From positions 1 to 47,618 of the forward strand of contig CAMOIT010000004.1 of assembly GCA_946616285.1 (NCBI GenBank): a DNA stretch of 47,618 nt, read 5' to 3'. The notes beneath the pieces were generated by a model. It was not told where the DNA came from. It saw nothing but the letters and a program-made list of their open reading frames with translations, and searched no databases. Positions 7,267 through 15,947 of the stretch are shown one piece after another (positions within the stretch are counted from its first letter, which is position 1; every line of letters begins with the position of its first letter). A program made the translations under genes and the position numbers. The stretch comes from an uncultured Bacteroidales bacterium (GTDB lineage Bacteria > Bacteroidota > Bacteroidia > Bacteroidales > UBA932).

Positions 7267-9258
7267 ATGAAACGGATATACAAAATTATGATGCTTTCAT
7301 CAGCGGCCGCCATGCTGGCGTCCTGCGCCCCGAAGGAAGGGGACTTCAAGTATACCATCGACTCATTTGCCGACCTTAAGGTAATGCGATACCGCATTCC
7401 CGGTTGGGAAGACCTTTCGCTTCAGCAGAAGGAATACGCATACCACCTTGCCGAGGCTGCCAAGTATGGCCGCGATATCCTCTGGGACCAGAACTGCAAG
7501 GACAACCTTCGTGTGCGTCATGCCCTGGAGGCAATCCTGGAATGCGACGCCGTAGATACCAAGGCGCCCGGTTATGAGGATTTCCTGGTATATGCAAAAA
7601 GGGTTTTCTTCTCCAACGGCATACATCATCACTACGCCGAGGACAAGATCTTCCCTGCGTGCTCACGCGAGTACTTCGCTTCCCTGATGAACCTCGCGGG
7701 TGTTAAGGACGATGAACTTCTGGAAATCATTTACAATCCTGCAATCTATCCCCAGAGGCGTTCGACCGAGACTTCCGGCGATATCGTGAAGCTTTCGGCC
7801 GTGAACTTCTACGAGGGCGTCACCCGTGATGAAGTGGAGAAATACTATGCCGGAATAGTGGACCCGTCGGATCCGGAACCCGTTTCCTGGGGCCTCAATA
7901 CAAAAGTTGTTAAGGATGCAGACGGCGTTATCCGCGAATATCCCTGGAAGGTAGGCGGTATTTATTCCCCTGCAATCGAGAAGATATGCGTGGAACTTGA
8001 AAAAGCCGCTGCAGTTGCCGAAAACGACATCCAGAAGCGTGCACTGGCGCTTTTGGTGGAATATTACAAGACCGGCGACCTTAAGAAGTGGGACGAATTC
8101 AACATCGAATGGGTTAAGGACACTCTTGGCACCGTAGACTTCATCAATGGCTTCATCGAGGACTACAACGACCCTCTTGGCCGCAAGGCTTCCTGGGAAG
8201 GCTATGTGAACATAAAGGACGCTGAGGCTTCCAAGCGCAGCGACATACTCTCGGCCAATGCCCAGTGGTTCGAAGATAATTCTCCGGTTGATCCCCGTTT
8301 CAAGAAGGCTACAGTGAAGGGCATTTCGGCCAAGGTTATCAATGCAGTATGCCTTGCCGGCGACAGCTATCCGTCAACGCCCATCGGCATCAATCTCCCC
8401 AATGCGGACTGGATCCGCAAGGAGCATGGTTCCAAGAGCGTTACTATCGCAAACATCACGCATACTTACAACTATGCAGCCGATGAGCTTCCCACAAGCA
8501 CCCTTGCCGAGTTCGCCTACAGCAAGAAGGAGATTGAACTTGCGAAGAAGTGGGGGAGTGTTGCCGACGAAATCCACACGGATCTTCACGAGTGCCTTGG
8601 CCATGGCTCCGGACAGCTCCTTCCCGGGGTAAGCACTACCGCGATGGGCGAGTATGCATCGGCCCTGGAGGAAGCCCGCGCCGACCTTTTCGGCCTTTAT
8701 TACACCGCCGATCCCAAGATGGTCGAACTGGGTATTATGCCCGATCCCGAAGCTTATAAGGCCGAATATGCGAATTATATCCGCAACGGCCTTATGGTGC
8801 AGTTCACCCGCGTGGAGCTTGGCCGTCCCAATACCGAAGCCCACATGCAGAACCGCAAGCTCATCGCCGAATGGTGCTACGAGAAAGGCGCCGCCGACAA
8901 TGTGATTGAAAAGAAGGTGCGCGACGGTAAGACTTACTTCGTAGTAAACGATTACGTAAAACTCCGTGACCTTTTCGCCCAGCTTCTGGCCGAGATTCAG
9001 CGCATCAAGTCGGAAGGGGATTACGAAGCAGGCAAGGCTCTCATCGAAACCTATGCCGTGAATATCGACCCCGAACTCCACAAGGAAGTGCTGGAACGCT
9101 ACAAGGCCCTGAACCTTAAGCCTTACGGCGGATTCGTGAATCCCGAAATCCAGCCTGTTCTTGACAAAGACGGCAATGTAACTGACTACGTTCCCGTTTA
9201 TACTGACGACTACCTGGGCCAGATGCTGCAGTACGGCAAAAAGTATAGAACCCTCTAA
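7267..9258 (+). CDS. Dipeptidyl peptidase III family metallopeptidase (M49), lipoprotein
   Basis: A 663-residue zinc peptidase. The start at 7267 gives a lipoprotein signal peptide (AMLASC, then APKEG); the longer upstream frame runs through the palindromic repeats. The M49 zinc signature HECLGH is at residues 441-446, with the second ligand and glutamate motif EEARAD at 468-473. Family members remove dipeptides from the N-terminus of short peptides. The lipid anchor places it in the cell envelope, where it would process peptides taken up from the environment together with the DPP IV encoded at 25.4 kb (inference). No own promoter is obvious; it may be read through from tpiA or start inside the repeats. 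Confidence 0.93.
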   Translation: MKRIYKIMMLSSAAAMLASCAPKEGDFKYTIDSFADLKVMRYRIPGWEDLSLQQKEYAYHLAEAAKYGRDILWDQNCKDNLRVRHALEAILECDAVDTKAPGYEDFLVYAKRVFFSNGIHHHYAEDKIFPACSREYFASLMNLAGVKDDELLEIIYNPAIYPQRRSTETSGDIVKLSAVNFYEGVTRDEVEKYYAGIVDPSDPEPVSWGLNTKVVKDADGVIREYPWKVGGIYSPAIEKICVELEKAAAVAENDIQKRALALLVEYYKTGDLKKWDEFNIEWVKDTLGTVDFINGFIEDYNDPLGRKASWEGYVNIKDAEASKRSDILSANAQWFEDNSPVDPRFKKATVKGISAKVINAVCLAGDSYPSTPIGINLPNADWIRKEHGSKSVTIANITHTYNYAADELPTSTLAEFAYSKKEIELAKKWGSVADEIHTDLHECLGHGSGQLLPGVSTTAMGEYASALEEARADLFGLYYTADPKMVELGIMPDPEAYKAEYANYIRNGLMVQFTRVELGRPNTEAHMQNRKLIAEWCYEKGAADNVIEKKVRDGKTYFVVNDYVKLRDLFAQLLAEIQRIKSEGDYEAGKALIETYAVNIDPELHKEVLERYKALNLKPYGGFVNPEIQPVLDKDGNVTDYVPVYTDDYLGQMLQYGKKYRTL

Positions 9259-9265
9259 CGTCGCG

Positions 9266-9301
9266 CCCTGCGGTCCCTGAGCCTGTCGAAGGGCGACCGG
9301 G
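9266..9301. repeat. Dispersed palindromic repeat between DPP III and xerD
   Basis: The 51-base gap is filled by a GC-rich imperfect palindrome with the core CCTGAGCCTGTCGAAGG, outer arms GGTC (9272-9275) and GACC (9295-9298), and CCCT/AGGG inside. The core is familiar from many environmental genomes as a high-copy intergenic repeat (recalled, not searched). It could fold as a hairpin in the transcript. Confidence 0.55.
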
Positions 9302-9309
9302 CATCTCAT

Positions 9310-10173
9310 ATGATAAAGGACTACAGGAACTATCTGCGTATAGAGCGTAGGATGTCACCATCCACGGTGACATCCTATTGCCATGACGTGGAGGGATTCC
9401 TGGAGTATACGGACCTTGTCCCCCGCGCGGTAAGGCCGGAAGACATTGAGCGCTACCTTGGAAAGGTAACGGCGGACGGCCTTTCCAAGCGTAGCACAGC
9501 GCGGCTTATCAGCTCTTTGAGGAGCTTTTTCTCCTGGTGCGTAGAGGAAGGGGAGATCAAGGACAATCCCTGTGACAGGGTAGATGCCCCCAAGCTTGGG
9601 AAATACCTCCCTGAGGTACTGAGCGTAGATGAAGTTACGGCTATCCTTGATTCCGTTGACCTTTCGGCGCGCTTTGGGAAACGCGACAGGGCTATTCTTG
9701 AAGTCCTTTACGGCTGCGGGCTCCGCGTCAGTGAAGCGGCGGCATTGAAACTTTCCCATGTCCATATTGACGAAGGCTTCGTGGACGTAATCGGCAAGGG
9801 CAACAAGCAGCGCCTGGTCCCTCTCGGGGAAATGGCGGCCGATGCCATCGTGGCTTACTTGCCCGAGCGCCCGGAACCTGCTGCCAGGGCCTTTGACGAC
9901 TATCTTTTCCTTAATCGCTTCGGCAAACCCATTTCAAGGGTCTCGCTTTTCAATATGGTAAAGCAGCAGGCAATGGCCGCCGGAATTCAAAAGGAAATAT
10001 CGCCTCATACTTTCCGGCATTCTTTTGCGACGCATCTGATAGAAAACGGGGCCGATTTGAGGATGGTCCAGGAAATGCTGGGGCACGAGTCTATCCTCAC
10101 TACGGAAATCTACACCCACATCGATACCTCCACCTGGCATAAAACCATATTGGAGCACCATCCGGAAGGGTGA
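9310..10173 (+). CDS. xerD: Site-specific tyrosine recombinase XerD
   Basis: A 287-residue recombinase with an N-terminal SAM-like DNA-binding domain (residues 1-85) and a C-terminal catalytic domain. All catalytic residues are visible: R139 (GCGLRVSEA), H233 and R236 (HTFRHSFATHL), H259 (MLGHES) and Y268 (EIYTH). With XerC it resolves chromosome dimers at dif under FtsK control. XerD is preferred over XerC because the second recombinase at 31 kb has the typical xerC-hpf neighbourhood; which of the two is XerD is therefore partly inferred. No dif site was recognised here. The stop is followed by a convergent toxin gene 17 bases on. Confidence 0.92.
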   Translation: MIKDYRNYLRIERRMSPSTVTSYCHDVEGFLEYTDLVPRAVRPEDIERYLGKVTADGLSKRSTARLISSLRSFFSWCVEEGEIKDNPCDRVDAPKLGKYLPEVLSVDEVTAILDSVDLSARFGKRDRAILEVLYGCGLRVSEAAALKLSHVHIDEGFVDVIGKGNKQRLVPLGEMAADAIVAYLPERPEPAARAFDDYLFLNRFGKPISRVSLFNMVKQQAMAAGIQKEISPHTFRHSFATHLIENGADLRMVQEMLGHESILTTEIYTHIDTSTWHKTILEHHPEG

Positions 10174-10190
10174 GCGACAAAAAACCGGGA

Positions 10191-10625
10191 TTAACTTCCT
10201 GTTTGTATAATAAACTCATCAGGGGTGAGGACTCTGATGGAAGAAGGAGGCTGTTTAAGGCCCTTATTAATCTTGAAGTCTTTGGTATTTCTGGTGATAA
10301 CTACGTCGCAGTTGTTCTGGACAGCGCAGATATACTGAAGAATGTCCTCGAAGTCTTTCCCGCTAAGGTATAGCGATTTCTGGAGGGTGTCATCGTTCAT
10401 CGGCAACACGTCAACAATGGTTGACAGATATTTCAAGTTGGGAATTACGGCGTTTTGTCCTACGCTATTCTTATATACAAAGGCTGCATTTACCATTGTG
10501 AGTATGGATACGCAGAGTTCGATCTTACCCTCGTCCCGCAATTGGAACAGTTGTGCCGATGTTTCGTAACCATCCCGTTCCAGCAGAAGATCCAAGATAA
10601 TATTTGTGTCCAGAAAGACTCTCAT
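10191..10625 (-). CDS. PIN-domain toxin (VapC-like ribonuclease)
   Basis: A 144-residue PIN-domain protein. The N-terminus MRVFLDTNIILDLLLERD holds the first catalytic aspartate (D6). The acidic cluster GKDFEDILQ and the strand CDVVITRNTKDFK match the remaining metal-binding positions and the typical PIN C-terminal half. Such proteins are Mg-dependent RNases, usually toxins neutralised by a small partner. The start overlaps the stop of the upstream antitoxin gene by four bases (ATGA), the hallmark of a toxin-antitoxin pair. The region is visibly richer in A and T than its neighbours, suggesting horizontal acquisition. The RNA target is unknown. Confidence 0.85.
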   Translation of the reverse strand: MRVFLDTNIILDLLLERDGYETSAQLFQLRDEGKIELCVSILTMVNAAFVYKNSVGQNAVIPNLKYLSTIVDVLPMNDDTLQKSLYLSGKDFEDILQYICAVQNNCDVVITRNTKDFKINKGLKQPPSSIRVLTPDEFIIQTGS

Positions 10626-10891
10626 CTGGACAGAAGATACTGAATACGGTCATCCTTAATATCGGCCAAAGATATCTCCTTAGGTTTGGCCGATCCAATC
10701 AATCGACGGATACTGGAATTGACTGGAATTGGTGCAGACTGCCGGGTAATTTCCGATGCGGCATCTTCCAACATCTTTTCGATCAACCGCTTAAGCGAAA
10801 TATCGTGACGGCGCGCCTCATTAGAAAGGATGTCAAAAACAGGCGTTTTGATATCAATCAGCTTACGTTTATTTGCCGTTGCAGTTTCCAT
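10622..10891 (-). CDS. Antitoxin of the PIN toxin
   Basis: An 89-residue protein. The start at 10891 is chosen because the longer frame runs back through the promoter. The N-terminal half (IDIKTPVFDILSNEARRHDI, then LKRLIEKML) predicts a short strand plus helices, in keeping with a ribbon-helix-helix or similar small DNA-binding fold. The C-terminal tail (IRRLIGSAKPKEISLADIKD) is probably the extended toxin-binding segment. Family is not recognised by name; the role is inferred from size, order and the ATGA overlap with the PIN gene. It probably represses its own promoter at 10905-10936. Confidence 0.72.
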   Translation of the reverse strand: METATANKRKLIDIKTPVFDILSNEARRHDISLKRLIEKMLEDAASEITRQSAPIPVNSSIRRLIGSAKPKEISLADIKDDRIQYLLSR

Positions 10892-10904
10892 ATATATGTT
10901 TTTG

Positions 10905-10936
10905 CAAAGATATATACCGTTTCTCAAAAAGACAAA
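10905..10936 (-). promoter_or_regulatory. Promoter of the toxin-antitoxin operon
   Basis: On the minus strand the -7 box TATCTTTG (10912-10905) is perfect and the -33 box TTTG (10936-10933) lies 20 bases upstream, the normal Bacteroidota spacing. The start codon follows 13 bases after the -7 box. Confidence 0.7.
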
Positions 10937-11000
10937 TCTTTTTAAAGGTAAATGGATGCGAAAAATCATATAATCAGAGACATGAGCAAGGTGAACAGAT

Positions 11001-11031
11001 TTTGAGAATCAAAATAATTGTTGTATCTTTG
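11001..11031 (+). promoter_or_regulatory. Promoter of rplY
   Basis: The -33 box TTTG (11001-11004) and a perfect -7 box TATCTTTG (11024-11031) are separated by 19 bases. The transcript would have a leader of about 80 bases before the start at 11117. No known ribosomal-protein leader structure was recognised. Confidence 0.75.
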
Positions 11032-11116
11032 CGCGCTTAAAAAGCCAGATTGGTTTTTTGGTGCAATGGGGTGCTTGAAACAGAGCACTGAGTAACACAT
11101 TTTTATTCAACAAACA

Positions 11117-11704
11117 ATGAAGCATTTTACGCTTAACGGCGAAATTCGCCAGAAGGGCAACAAGGCCGCCCTCAAGGCCTTCAGGGCCCAGGGCCTGGTT
11201 CCCTGCAATCTCTACGGCCTTGGTATGGAGAACATCCTGTTCACCGTGAACGAGAAAGAACTCAAGGGTCTCACCCACACTCCCGCATCCTACATCGTGG
11301 ACCTGAACCTTGGCGGCAAGGTTTACACCGCAGTAGCACACGAGTATCAGTGGCACCCCGTGGACGACAACTGCCTCCATGTTGACTTCCTCGCAGTGAA
11401 CGAGAAAAAGCCCATCGTAATCGCAGTTCCCATCCACATCACCGGTCACCCGGTTGGCGTACAGGCCGGCGGTAAATTCACCCAGAGCGCCCGCAGCCTC
11501 AAGGTTTGCGCCCTCATGAAGGACCTTCCCGACCAGCTGGACGTAGATGTAACTCCCCTGGAACTTGACAAGAGGATGGTAGCCGGAGACCTCAAATTCG
11601 AGGGTATCCAGATTGTGTCCGACAAGAACACCATCATCTGCTCCGTCAAGACCACCCGTGCCATGCAGCAGGCTGCAGCCGAAGCTGCCAAGAACGCACA
11701 GTAA
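11117..11704 (+). CDS. rplY: Large ribosomal subunit protein bL25 (CTC/TL5 type)
   Basis: A 195-residue protein of the long bL25 form: an N-terminal 5S-rRNA-binding L25 domain (GEIRQKGNKAALKAFRAQGL, then PCNLYG) followed by the C-terminal TL5 beta domain (HITGHPVGVQAGG, PDQLDVDVTPLELD). It binds 5S rRNA in the 50S subunit. It has its own strong promoter and is followed after five bases by pth, a pairing widespread in bacteria. The C-terminal Ala-rich tail is ordinary for Bacteroidota. Confidence 0.96.
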   Translation: MKHFTLNGEIRQKGNKAALKAFRAQGLVPCNLYGLGMENILFTVNEKELKGLTHTPASYIVDLNLGGKVYTAVAHEYQWHPVDDNCLHVDFLAVNEKKPIVIAVPIHITGHPVGVQAGGKFTQSARSLKVCALMKDLPDQLDVDVTPLELDKRMVAGDLKFEGIQIVSDKNTIICSVKTTRAMQQAAAEAAKNAQ

Positions 11705-11709
11705 AAAAG

Positions 11710-12342
11710 ATGGAGTACCTTGTTGTAGGGCTCGGGAACATCGGGGCGGAATACGCCACAACCCGGCACAACATGGGATTTATGGTATTGGATGCCTGGG
11801 CTCAGGCATCCAATGTCCTTTTTAAGACCGACCGCTACGGAGACGTGGCCGAGATTTCTTTCAAAGGACGGTGGTTCGTACTGCTCAAGCCATCCACCTA
11901 CATGAACCTGAGCGGAAACGCAGTGCGCTACTGGATGCAGAAACTGAACCTTCCCCTGGAAAACCTCATCGTAGTCTGCGACGACCTTGCACTCCCTTTC
12001 GGCACTATCAGAATGAGGGCCAACGGTTCTTCCGGCGGGCACAACGGCCTGGAAGACATAGCCCAGAAATTGGAAAGCACACAGTGGACAAGGATAAGGG
12101 TCGGGATCGGCAACGAGTTCAGCCGCGGAGGTCAGATAGATTATGTCCTCGGAGATCTTTCTAAGGAAGAAATGGAACAGGTCCCTGCTCTTTCGGCAAG
12201 AATAATTCAAGGGATAAAGGACGTTTCCACCATAGGCGTACAAAGGGCCATGAATACGCTTAATACAAAGCCAAAAGTTCAAGAAGAAGTGAAAAAATCA
12301 GAAAAAATCGACGAAAACAACACGAAAATGCCTGGATTTTAA
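11710..12342 (+). CDS. pth: Peptidyl-tRNA hydrolase
   Basis: A 210-residue cytoplasmic esterase that frees tRNA from drop-off peptidyl-tRNA. Motifs visible: VVGLGNIGAEYATTRHNMGF (catalytic Asn and His), KPSTYMNLSG (substrate-binding Asn) and VVCDDLALPFG (catalytic Asp), then SSGGHNGL. The usual proline in GLGNPG is isoleucine here, a mild departure. The last 25 residues are a charged, Lys/Glu-rich tail beyond the conserved fold. It follows rplY by five bases, so the two are cotranscribed. Confidence 0.97.
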   Translation: MEYLVVGLGNIGAEYATTRHNMGFMVLDAWAQASNVLFKTDRYGDVAEISFKGRWFVLLKPSTYMNLSGNAVRYWMQKLNLPLENLIVVCDDLALPFGTIRMRANGSSGGHNGLEDIAQKLESTQWTRIRVGIGNEFSRGGQIDYVLGDLSKEEMEQVPALSARIIQGIKDVSTIGVQRAMNTLNTKPKVQEEVKKSEKIDENNTKMPGF

Positions 12343-12436
12343 TGTTTTTCCCGCAATTTTTTTTGTTTTTGAAATATTTTTTCTAACTTGCAGCGAAGTT
12401 TGAATCACTTTTACGAACCAATAAAACAAAAAAACC

Positions 12437-12610
12437 ATGAAAGAACTTTTAGAAAAGATCTACGCAGAATCGCAGGCATTCGGTAAGGACGCCGTCCTCC
12501 AGCTCAACAAGGGTAACAAAGCCGCTGGCGCACGCGCACGTAAGGCCGCTCTCGCTCTCATGAAGGACCTCAAGGAATTCCGCAAAGTATCCGTGGAAGC
12601 CAGCAAATAA
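12437..12610 (+). CDS. Small histone H1-like DNA-binding protein (Hc1 family)
   Basis: A 57-residue protein missed by simple length cut-offs. It is helical and rich in Lys, Arg and Ala; the segment KGNKAAGARARKAALALMKD followed by EFRKVSVEA is the signature of the short Hc1-like proteins common in Bacteroidota. It probably binds DNA non-specifically as an abundant nucleoid protein. It is monocistronic: a likely promoter (TTTG at 12362-12365, imperfect -7 TAACTTG at 12384-12390) lies upstream and a strong terminator lies directly downstream. High expression is suggested by that compact layout (inference). Confidence 0.88.
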   Translation: MKELLEKIYAESQAFGKDAVLQLNKGNKAAGARARKAALALMKDLKEFRKVSVEASK

Positions 12611-12635
12611 TTCCACCGAATCTTGCTTCGAAAAT

Positions 12636-12682
12636 AAAATGTTGCAGAAATTTACATTTTTCTGCAACATTTTATTTTTTTG
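12636..12682 (+). terminator. Rho-independent terminator after the histone-like gene
   Basis: A perfect 13-bp stem (AAAATGTTGCAGA, 12636-12648, with its complement at 12661-12673), a 12-base loop and a T-rich tail. The A-rich left flank could let it act in both directions. Confidence 0.88.
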
Positions 12683-12724
12683 TGCATCTTTACTATAGGT
12701 TTAGGTTTTAGTACACGTCAAAAG

Positions 12725-12762
12725 ACCGGGTCCAAGGGTTTATCCCAAAGGCCCGGTTTTTT
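12725..12762 (+). terminator. Second terminator-like hairpin
   Basis: ACCGGG (12725-12730) pairs with CCCGGT (12752-12757), followed by a run of T. It lies only 40 bases after the previous terminator, with no gene between. It could be a back-up terminator or the end of a short untranslated RNA; no RNA family was recognised. Confidence 0.5.
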
Positions 12763-12811
12763 GGTGACAACGTCCGAGAACTCTGATAATAAGGGTATCA
12801 GAAAAAAATGC

Positions 12812-12819
12812 TATCTTTG
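12812..12819 (+). promoter_or_regulatory. -7 promoter element for the C11 peptidase gene
   Basis: TATCTTTG is a perfect -7 match ending only eight bases before the start codon at 12828, which implies a leader of a few bases at most. Confidence 0.6.
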
Positions 12820-12827
12820 CATGATAT

Positions 12828-14150
12828 ATGCGTTGCGTAAAATTAATATCGGCAGTAATATTTGCGGCGACAGCGCTTGCATCATGCACGGCGGATGATA
12901 ATTTCGACCCGGCCCGGTCCTATGACGGATCTTCTGTGAGCTCCAATCCGCAGAGGCTTCCCATCGAAGAGGTCCGTCACGTCATGATAATGGTTGCGGG
13001 CGGTTATAACAGCCTGTCGGAATACATCAGGGCAGACATGAAAGAGCTTTCCGAAGGCTATCTTCCCACGGGGAAAGGCCGTATGGAAGATGTCCTTGTG
13101 GTGCTTTCGCGCCTTCCGGAGAAAAGGGGGGATTACAGCACTCCTTCCCCGGTTATTCTTTACCGCTTGTGGAAAGGCTCAGACGGGAATGTCGTCAGGG
13201 ATACCCTCTACAAATGGGACACCAGCGCTGTTCTGAGCGACGCCTCCACAATAGGCGAAGCCTTGCAGATGGTTTCCGACATGTTCCCGGCCGCCGGATA
13301 CGGTATGGTCTTTTCGTCCCATGCATCGGGATGGCTTCCTGCGGGTTATTACAACGCCCCTGCAGCATACGAGGAAGCTCATGGGGGCGATGCAGGTTTC
13401 TTCGGCATCAGCAGAAGGGGTCTCCGTGAGACCTTTCCTCCCATTCCGGATTATCCGGCCGTCAAGAGCATCGGCCAGGACAAGGTGGGTATTTCTTCTT
13501 ATGAAATGGAGCTTAAGGACCTTTCGGAGGCCATTCCCATCCATCTGGAATATCTTCTTTTCGACGCCTGCCTCAATGGCTGCGTGGAAGTTGCATATGC
13601 TTTCAGAGGCATCGCCGACATTGTGGGATTCTCTCCGACGGAAGTCCTTGCCGACGGCTTCGACTATCCGTCAATCGCAAAGCGCCTGTTAAGGCCGCAG
13701 CTTAATCCTGTAGCCGTGTGCAAGGATTATTTCGCCTATTACGACGCCCAGTCGGGGAGCGGCAGGTCGGCCACCATCACCGTCGTGGATACAAGGAAGA
13801 TGGAACCGCTTGCCGAAGTCTGCGCCGACCTTTTCGACCGCTACCGCGACAAGATAAACAGCCTGGACGGCAACAGGGTGCAGGGCTATTTCAGGTCGAA
13901 CAGGCACTACTTCTACGACCTCAAGGACATACTTGTCCGGGCAGGGATGACAGCGGAGGAAACGGCTCTTCTGGATCAGGCTATGTCAAAGTGCATAGTG
14001 TACAAGGCCGCCACGCCCAGTTTCCTTGGCATAGACCTTTCGCGTGCGAACGGCCTTTCAATGTACCTGCCTTCCATGGGGACCCCGCTTCTGGACAAAT
14101 TCTATAAAGACAATATGGCCTGGAACGAGGCCACTCAACTTGTAAAATAA
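12828..14150 (+). CDS. Clostripain-family (C11) cysteine peptidase, lipoprotein
   Basis: A 440-residue lipoprotein (signal peptide ending LASC, then TADD). The clan CD catalytic dyad is visible: H165 in SSHASGW and C248 in LLFDACLNGCVEVAY, matching the clostripain SHGGGW and DACLMG motifs. C11 enzymes cleave after Arg or Lys; several gut Bacteroidota secrete them. The acidic residues after the lipid cysteine may direct it to the surface (inference). It has its own promoter and ends 13 bases before sppA, so the two envelope peptidases may be cotranscribed. Confidence 0.88.
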   Translation: MRCVKLISAVIFAATALASCTADDNFDPARSYDGSSVSSNPQRLPIEEVRHVMIMVAGGYNSLSEYIRADMKELSEGYLPTGKGRMEDVLVVLSRLPEKRGDYSTPSPVILYRLWKGSDGNVVRDTLYKWDTSAVLSDASTIGEALQMVSDMFPAAGYGMVFSSHASGWLPAGYYNAPAAYEEAHGGDAGFFGISRRGLRETFPPIPDYPAVKSIGQDKVGISSYEMELKDLSEAIPIHLEYLLFDACLNGCVEVAYAFRGIADIVGFSPTEVLADGFDYPSIAKRLLRPQLNPVAVCKDYFAYYDAQSGSGRSATITVVDTRKMEPLAEVCADLFDRYRDKINSLDGNRVQGYFRSNRHYFYDLKDILVRAGMTAEETALLDQAMSKCIVYKAATPSFLGIDLSRANGLSMYLPSMGTPLLDKFYKDNMAWNEATQLVK

Positions 14151-14163
14151 AAATCAGGTATAT

Positions 14164-15939
14164 ATGAAAGATTTCGTAAAGGCCATGCTGGCCGTCATCT
14201 GCGGCTTTATCGTGCTCAGGCTTCTGGGTTTGCTGTTGATGCTGTTTTTCATGGGGTCGGCCCTCATTGGCGGTTCCTCAACATCCATCCCGAAGGATGC
14301 CGTCCTTGACATTAACATGTCTGAATTCATTGTGAGTGAACAGAGCCAGGATACTTCCATGCCAGATCTGAGTTCCCTTTCCAGCGGCGCTATGACTCCG
14401 CAGATCGGCCTGCGCGATGCCGTTCAAGCCATCCGCAGAGCCGCTTCTGACGCTTCCATCCGCTTCATTTTCCTTAGGCCCGACGGTGCCACCGCCGGTA
14501 CAGCGGACCTCGAAGAGCTCCGTATTGCCCTGTCAGAGTTCCGCACCAGCGGTAAGCCCGTTCTGGCATATACCGAGAATACCGGCAACGGCTCTTATTA
14601 TCTTGCGTCAGTAGCCGACCAGGTGCTCATGGGTTCGCAGCACGGTTCCACTTACCAGCTTATCGGTCTTTCCGGAAGGATGATTTTCCTGAAGGACGTG
14701 CTGGAAAAATTAGGCGTGAACTACCAGCTTATCCGCCATGGCAAGTACAAGAGCGCAGGCGAGATGTTTATCCGTAATTCAGCTTCGCCTGAAAACCGCG
14801 AGCAGAACGCACGTATGATTTCTTCAATATGGGATACTTTCGGTGCCCATATGGCTTCCAGCCGCGATTTTACAAAGGATGAACTGGACCTCTGGATTGA
14901 CGGCCTTGCCTTCAACATGCCGGAAGATTTTCTGGAAAAAGGCCTCGTGGACTCCCTGGTGGACCATGAAGCCCTCATTCAGAAGCTTTGCACTCTGGCT
15001 CAGGTGGACGATCCTGACAAACTTCACCTTGTTTCCCTTGCCGACTATATCTCGGCCAGCGTCAGCGCTTTCCCTTCCCGCAGTAACGTGGCTGTCATCT
15101 ACGCCGACGGCGAAATCATCGACGGTTGGGATACCAAGGAAATAAGCGGCGACCGTTTCGTCAGCGAAATCGACAAGGTCCGCAAAGACAAGAGCGTTAA
15201 GGCCGTGGTTCTGCGCGTGAATTCTCCCGGCGGCAGCGTAAGCGCGTCTGTCAAGATTCGTCGGGCGCTGGACCTTCTTCAGCAGGAAAAGCCACTTGTG
15301 GCTTCTTACGGAAACTATGCGGCTTCGGGCGGCTACTGGATTTCCAACGGCTGCCAGAAAATTTATTCCGATGCCACCTGCCTCACCGGCTCTATCGGCG
15401 TGTTCTCAATGATTCCCGAGTTCTCTGAAGTTACTAAGAAAATCGGCGTGAATGTGGAAACGGTGGGTTCGCACAGGCACAGCGACATGTATTCCCTGAT
15501 GCGCCCCTTCGATTCAGAGGAACTGAAATATATGCAGGCATCTGTCGAAGATATTTACGAGAGTTTCGTCAATCTTGTGGCCACAAGCCGCGACAAGGAT
15601 CCCGAATATATTGATTCAATCGCTCAGGGCCGTGTATGGACAGGCGCCGACGCCCTTGAGATAGGCCTTGTGGATGAAATCGGCACTTTGGAAGATGCCA
15701 TCAGCTATGCCGCCGCCCTTGCCGACATGCACTCCAGCGACGAATACGGCGTAGTAGCTTATCCCCGTCCGCTCACCTTCATGGAACAGATTCTGGAGAG
15801 CATGGGGCAGAGCACCACACCTTCCGTCCTTCTCGAAGGCACTCCCTTCGAGGCTATGGGCCGCGAAATGGAGAACGTTAAAGCGGCCGAAAACGGCACC
15901 GTCTTCGCACGCCTTCCTTATTCCATTGATATTAAATAA
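14164..15939 (+). CDS. sppA: Signal peptide peptidase SppA, 67-kDa type
   Basis: A 591-residue inner-membrane serine protease with one N-terminal membrane segment (about residues 8-36) and two tandem S49 domains. The catalytic lysine K196 is in the N-terminal domain (GKYKSAGEMF) and the serine S388 in the C-terminal domain (NYAASGGYW, then TGSIGVFS). This is the split dyad known for the E. coli enzyme. It degrades signal peptides left in the membrane after secretion. The next gene starts eight bases downstream, so the ketosynthase operon may share its transcript. Confidence 0.95.
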   Translation: MKDFVKAMLAVICGFIVLRLLGLLLMLFFMGSALIGGSSTSIPKDAVLDINMSEFIVSEQSQDTSMPDLSSLSSGAMTPQIGLRDAVQAIRRAASDASIRFIFLRPDGATAGTADLEELRIALSEFRTSGKPVLAYTENTGNGSYYLASVADQVLMGSQHGSTYQLIGLSGRMIFLKDVLEKLGVNYQLIRHGKYKSAGEMFIRNSASPENREQNARMISSIWDTFGAHMASSRDFTKDELDLWIDGLAFNMPEDFLEKGLVDSLVDHEALIQKLCTLAQVDDPDKLHLVSLADYISASVSAFPSRSNVAVIYADGEIIDGWDTKEISGDRFVSEIDKVRKDKSVKAVVLRVNSPGGSVSASVKIRRALDLLQQEKPLVASYGNYAASGGYWISNGCQKIYSDATCLTGSIGVFSMIPEFSEVTKKIGVNVETVGSHRHSDMYSLMRPFDSEELKYMQASVEDIYESFVNLVATSRDKDPEYIDSIAQGRVWTGADALEIGLVDEIGTLEDAISYAAALADMHSSDEYGVVAYPRPLTFMEQILESMGQSTTPSVLLEGTPFEAMGREMENVKAAENGTVFARLPYSIDIK

Positions 15940-15947
15940 AAACAGAT

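Noticed and set aside
6414..7397. A 327-codon open frame on the minus strand opposite tpiA
   Set aside because: It is a shadow of tpiA codon use, matches no family I recognise and runs through the palindromic repeats. The long frame at 8374-9309 opposite the DPP III gene is rejected for the same reason.
9310..10173. Phage or integron integrase
   Set aside because: Size, motifs and lack of phage or cassette genes fit housekeeping XerD; the same holds for the second recombinase at 30962-31999.
12683..12811. A possible small RNA between the two terminators and the C11 gene
   Set aside because: No promoter box and no known RNA fold could be seen; only the hairpin at 12725-12762 is supported.
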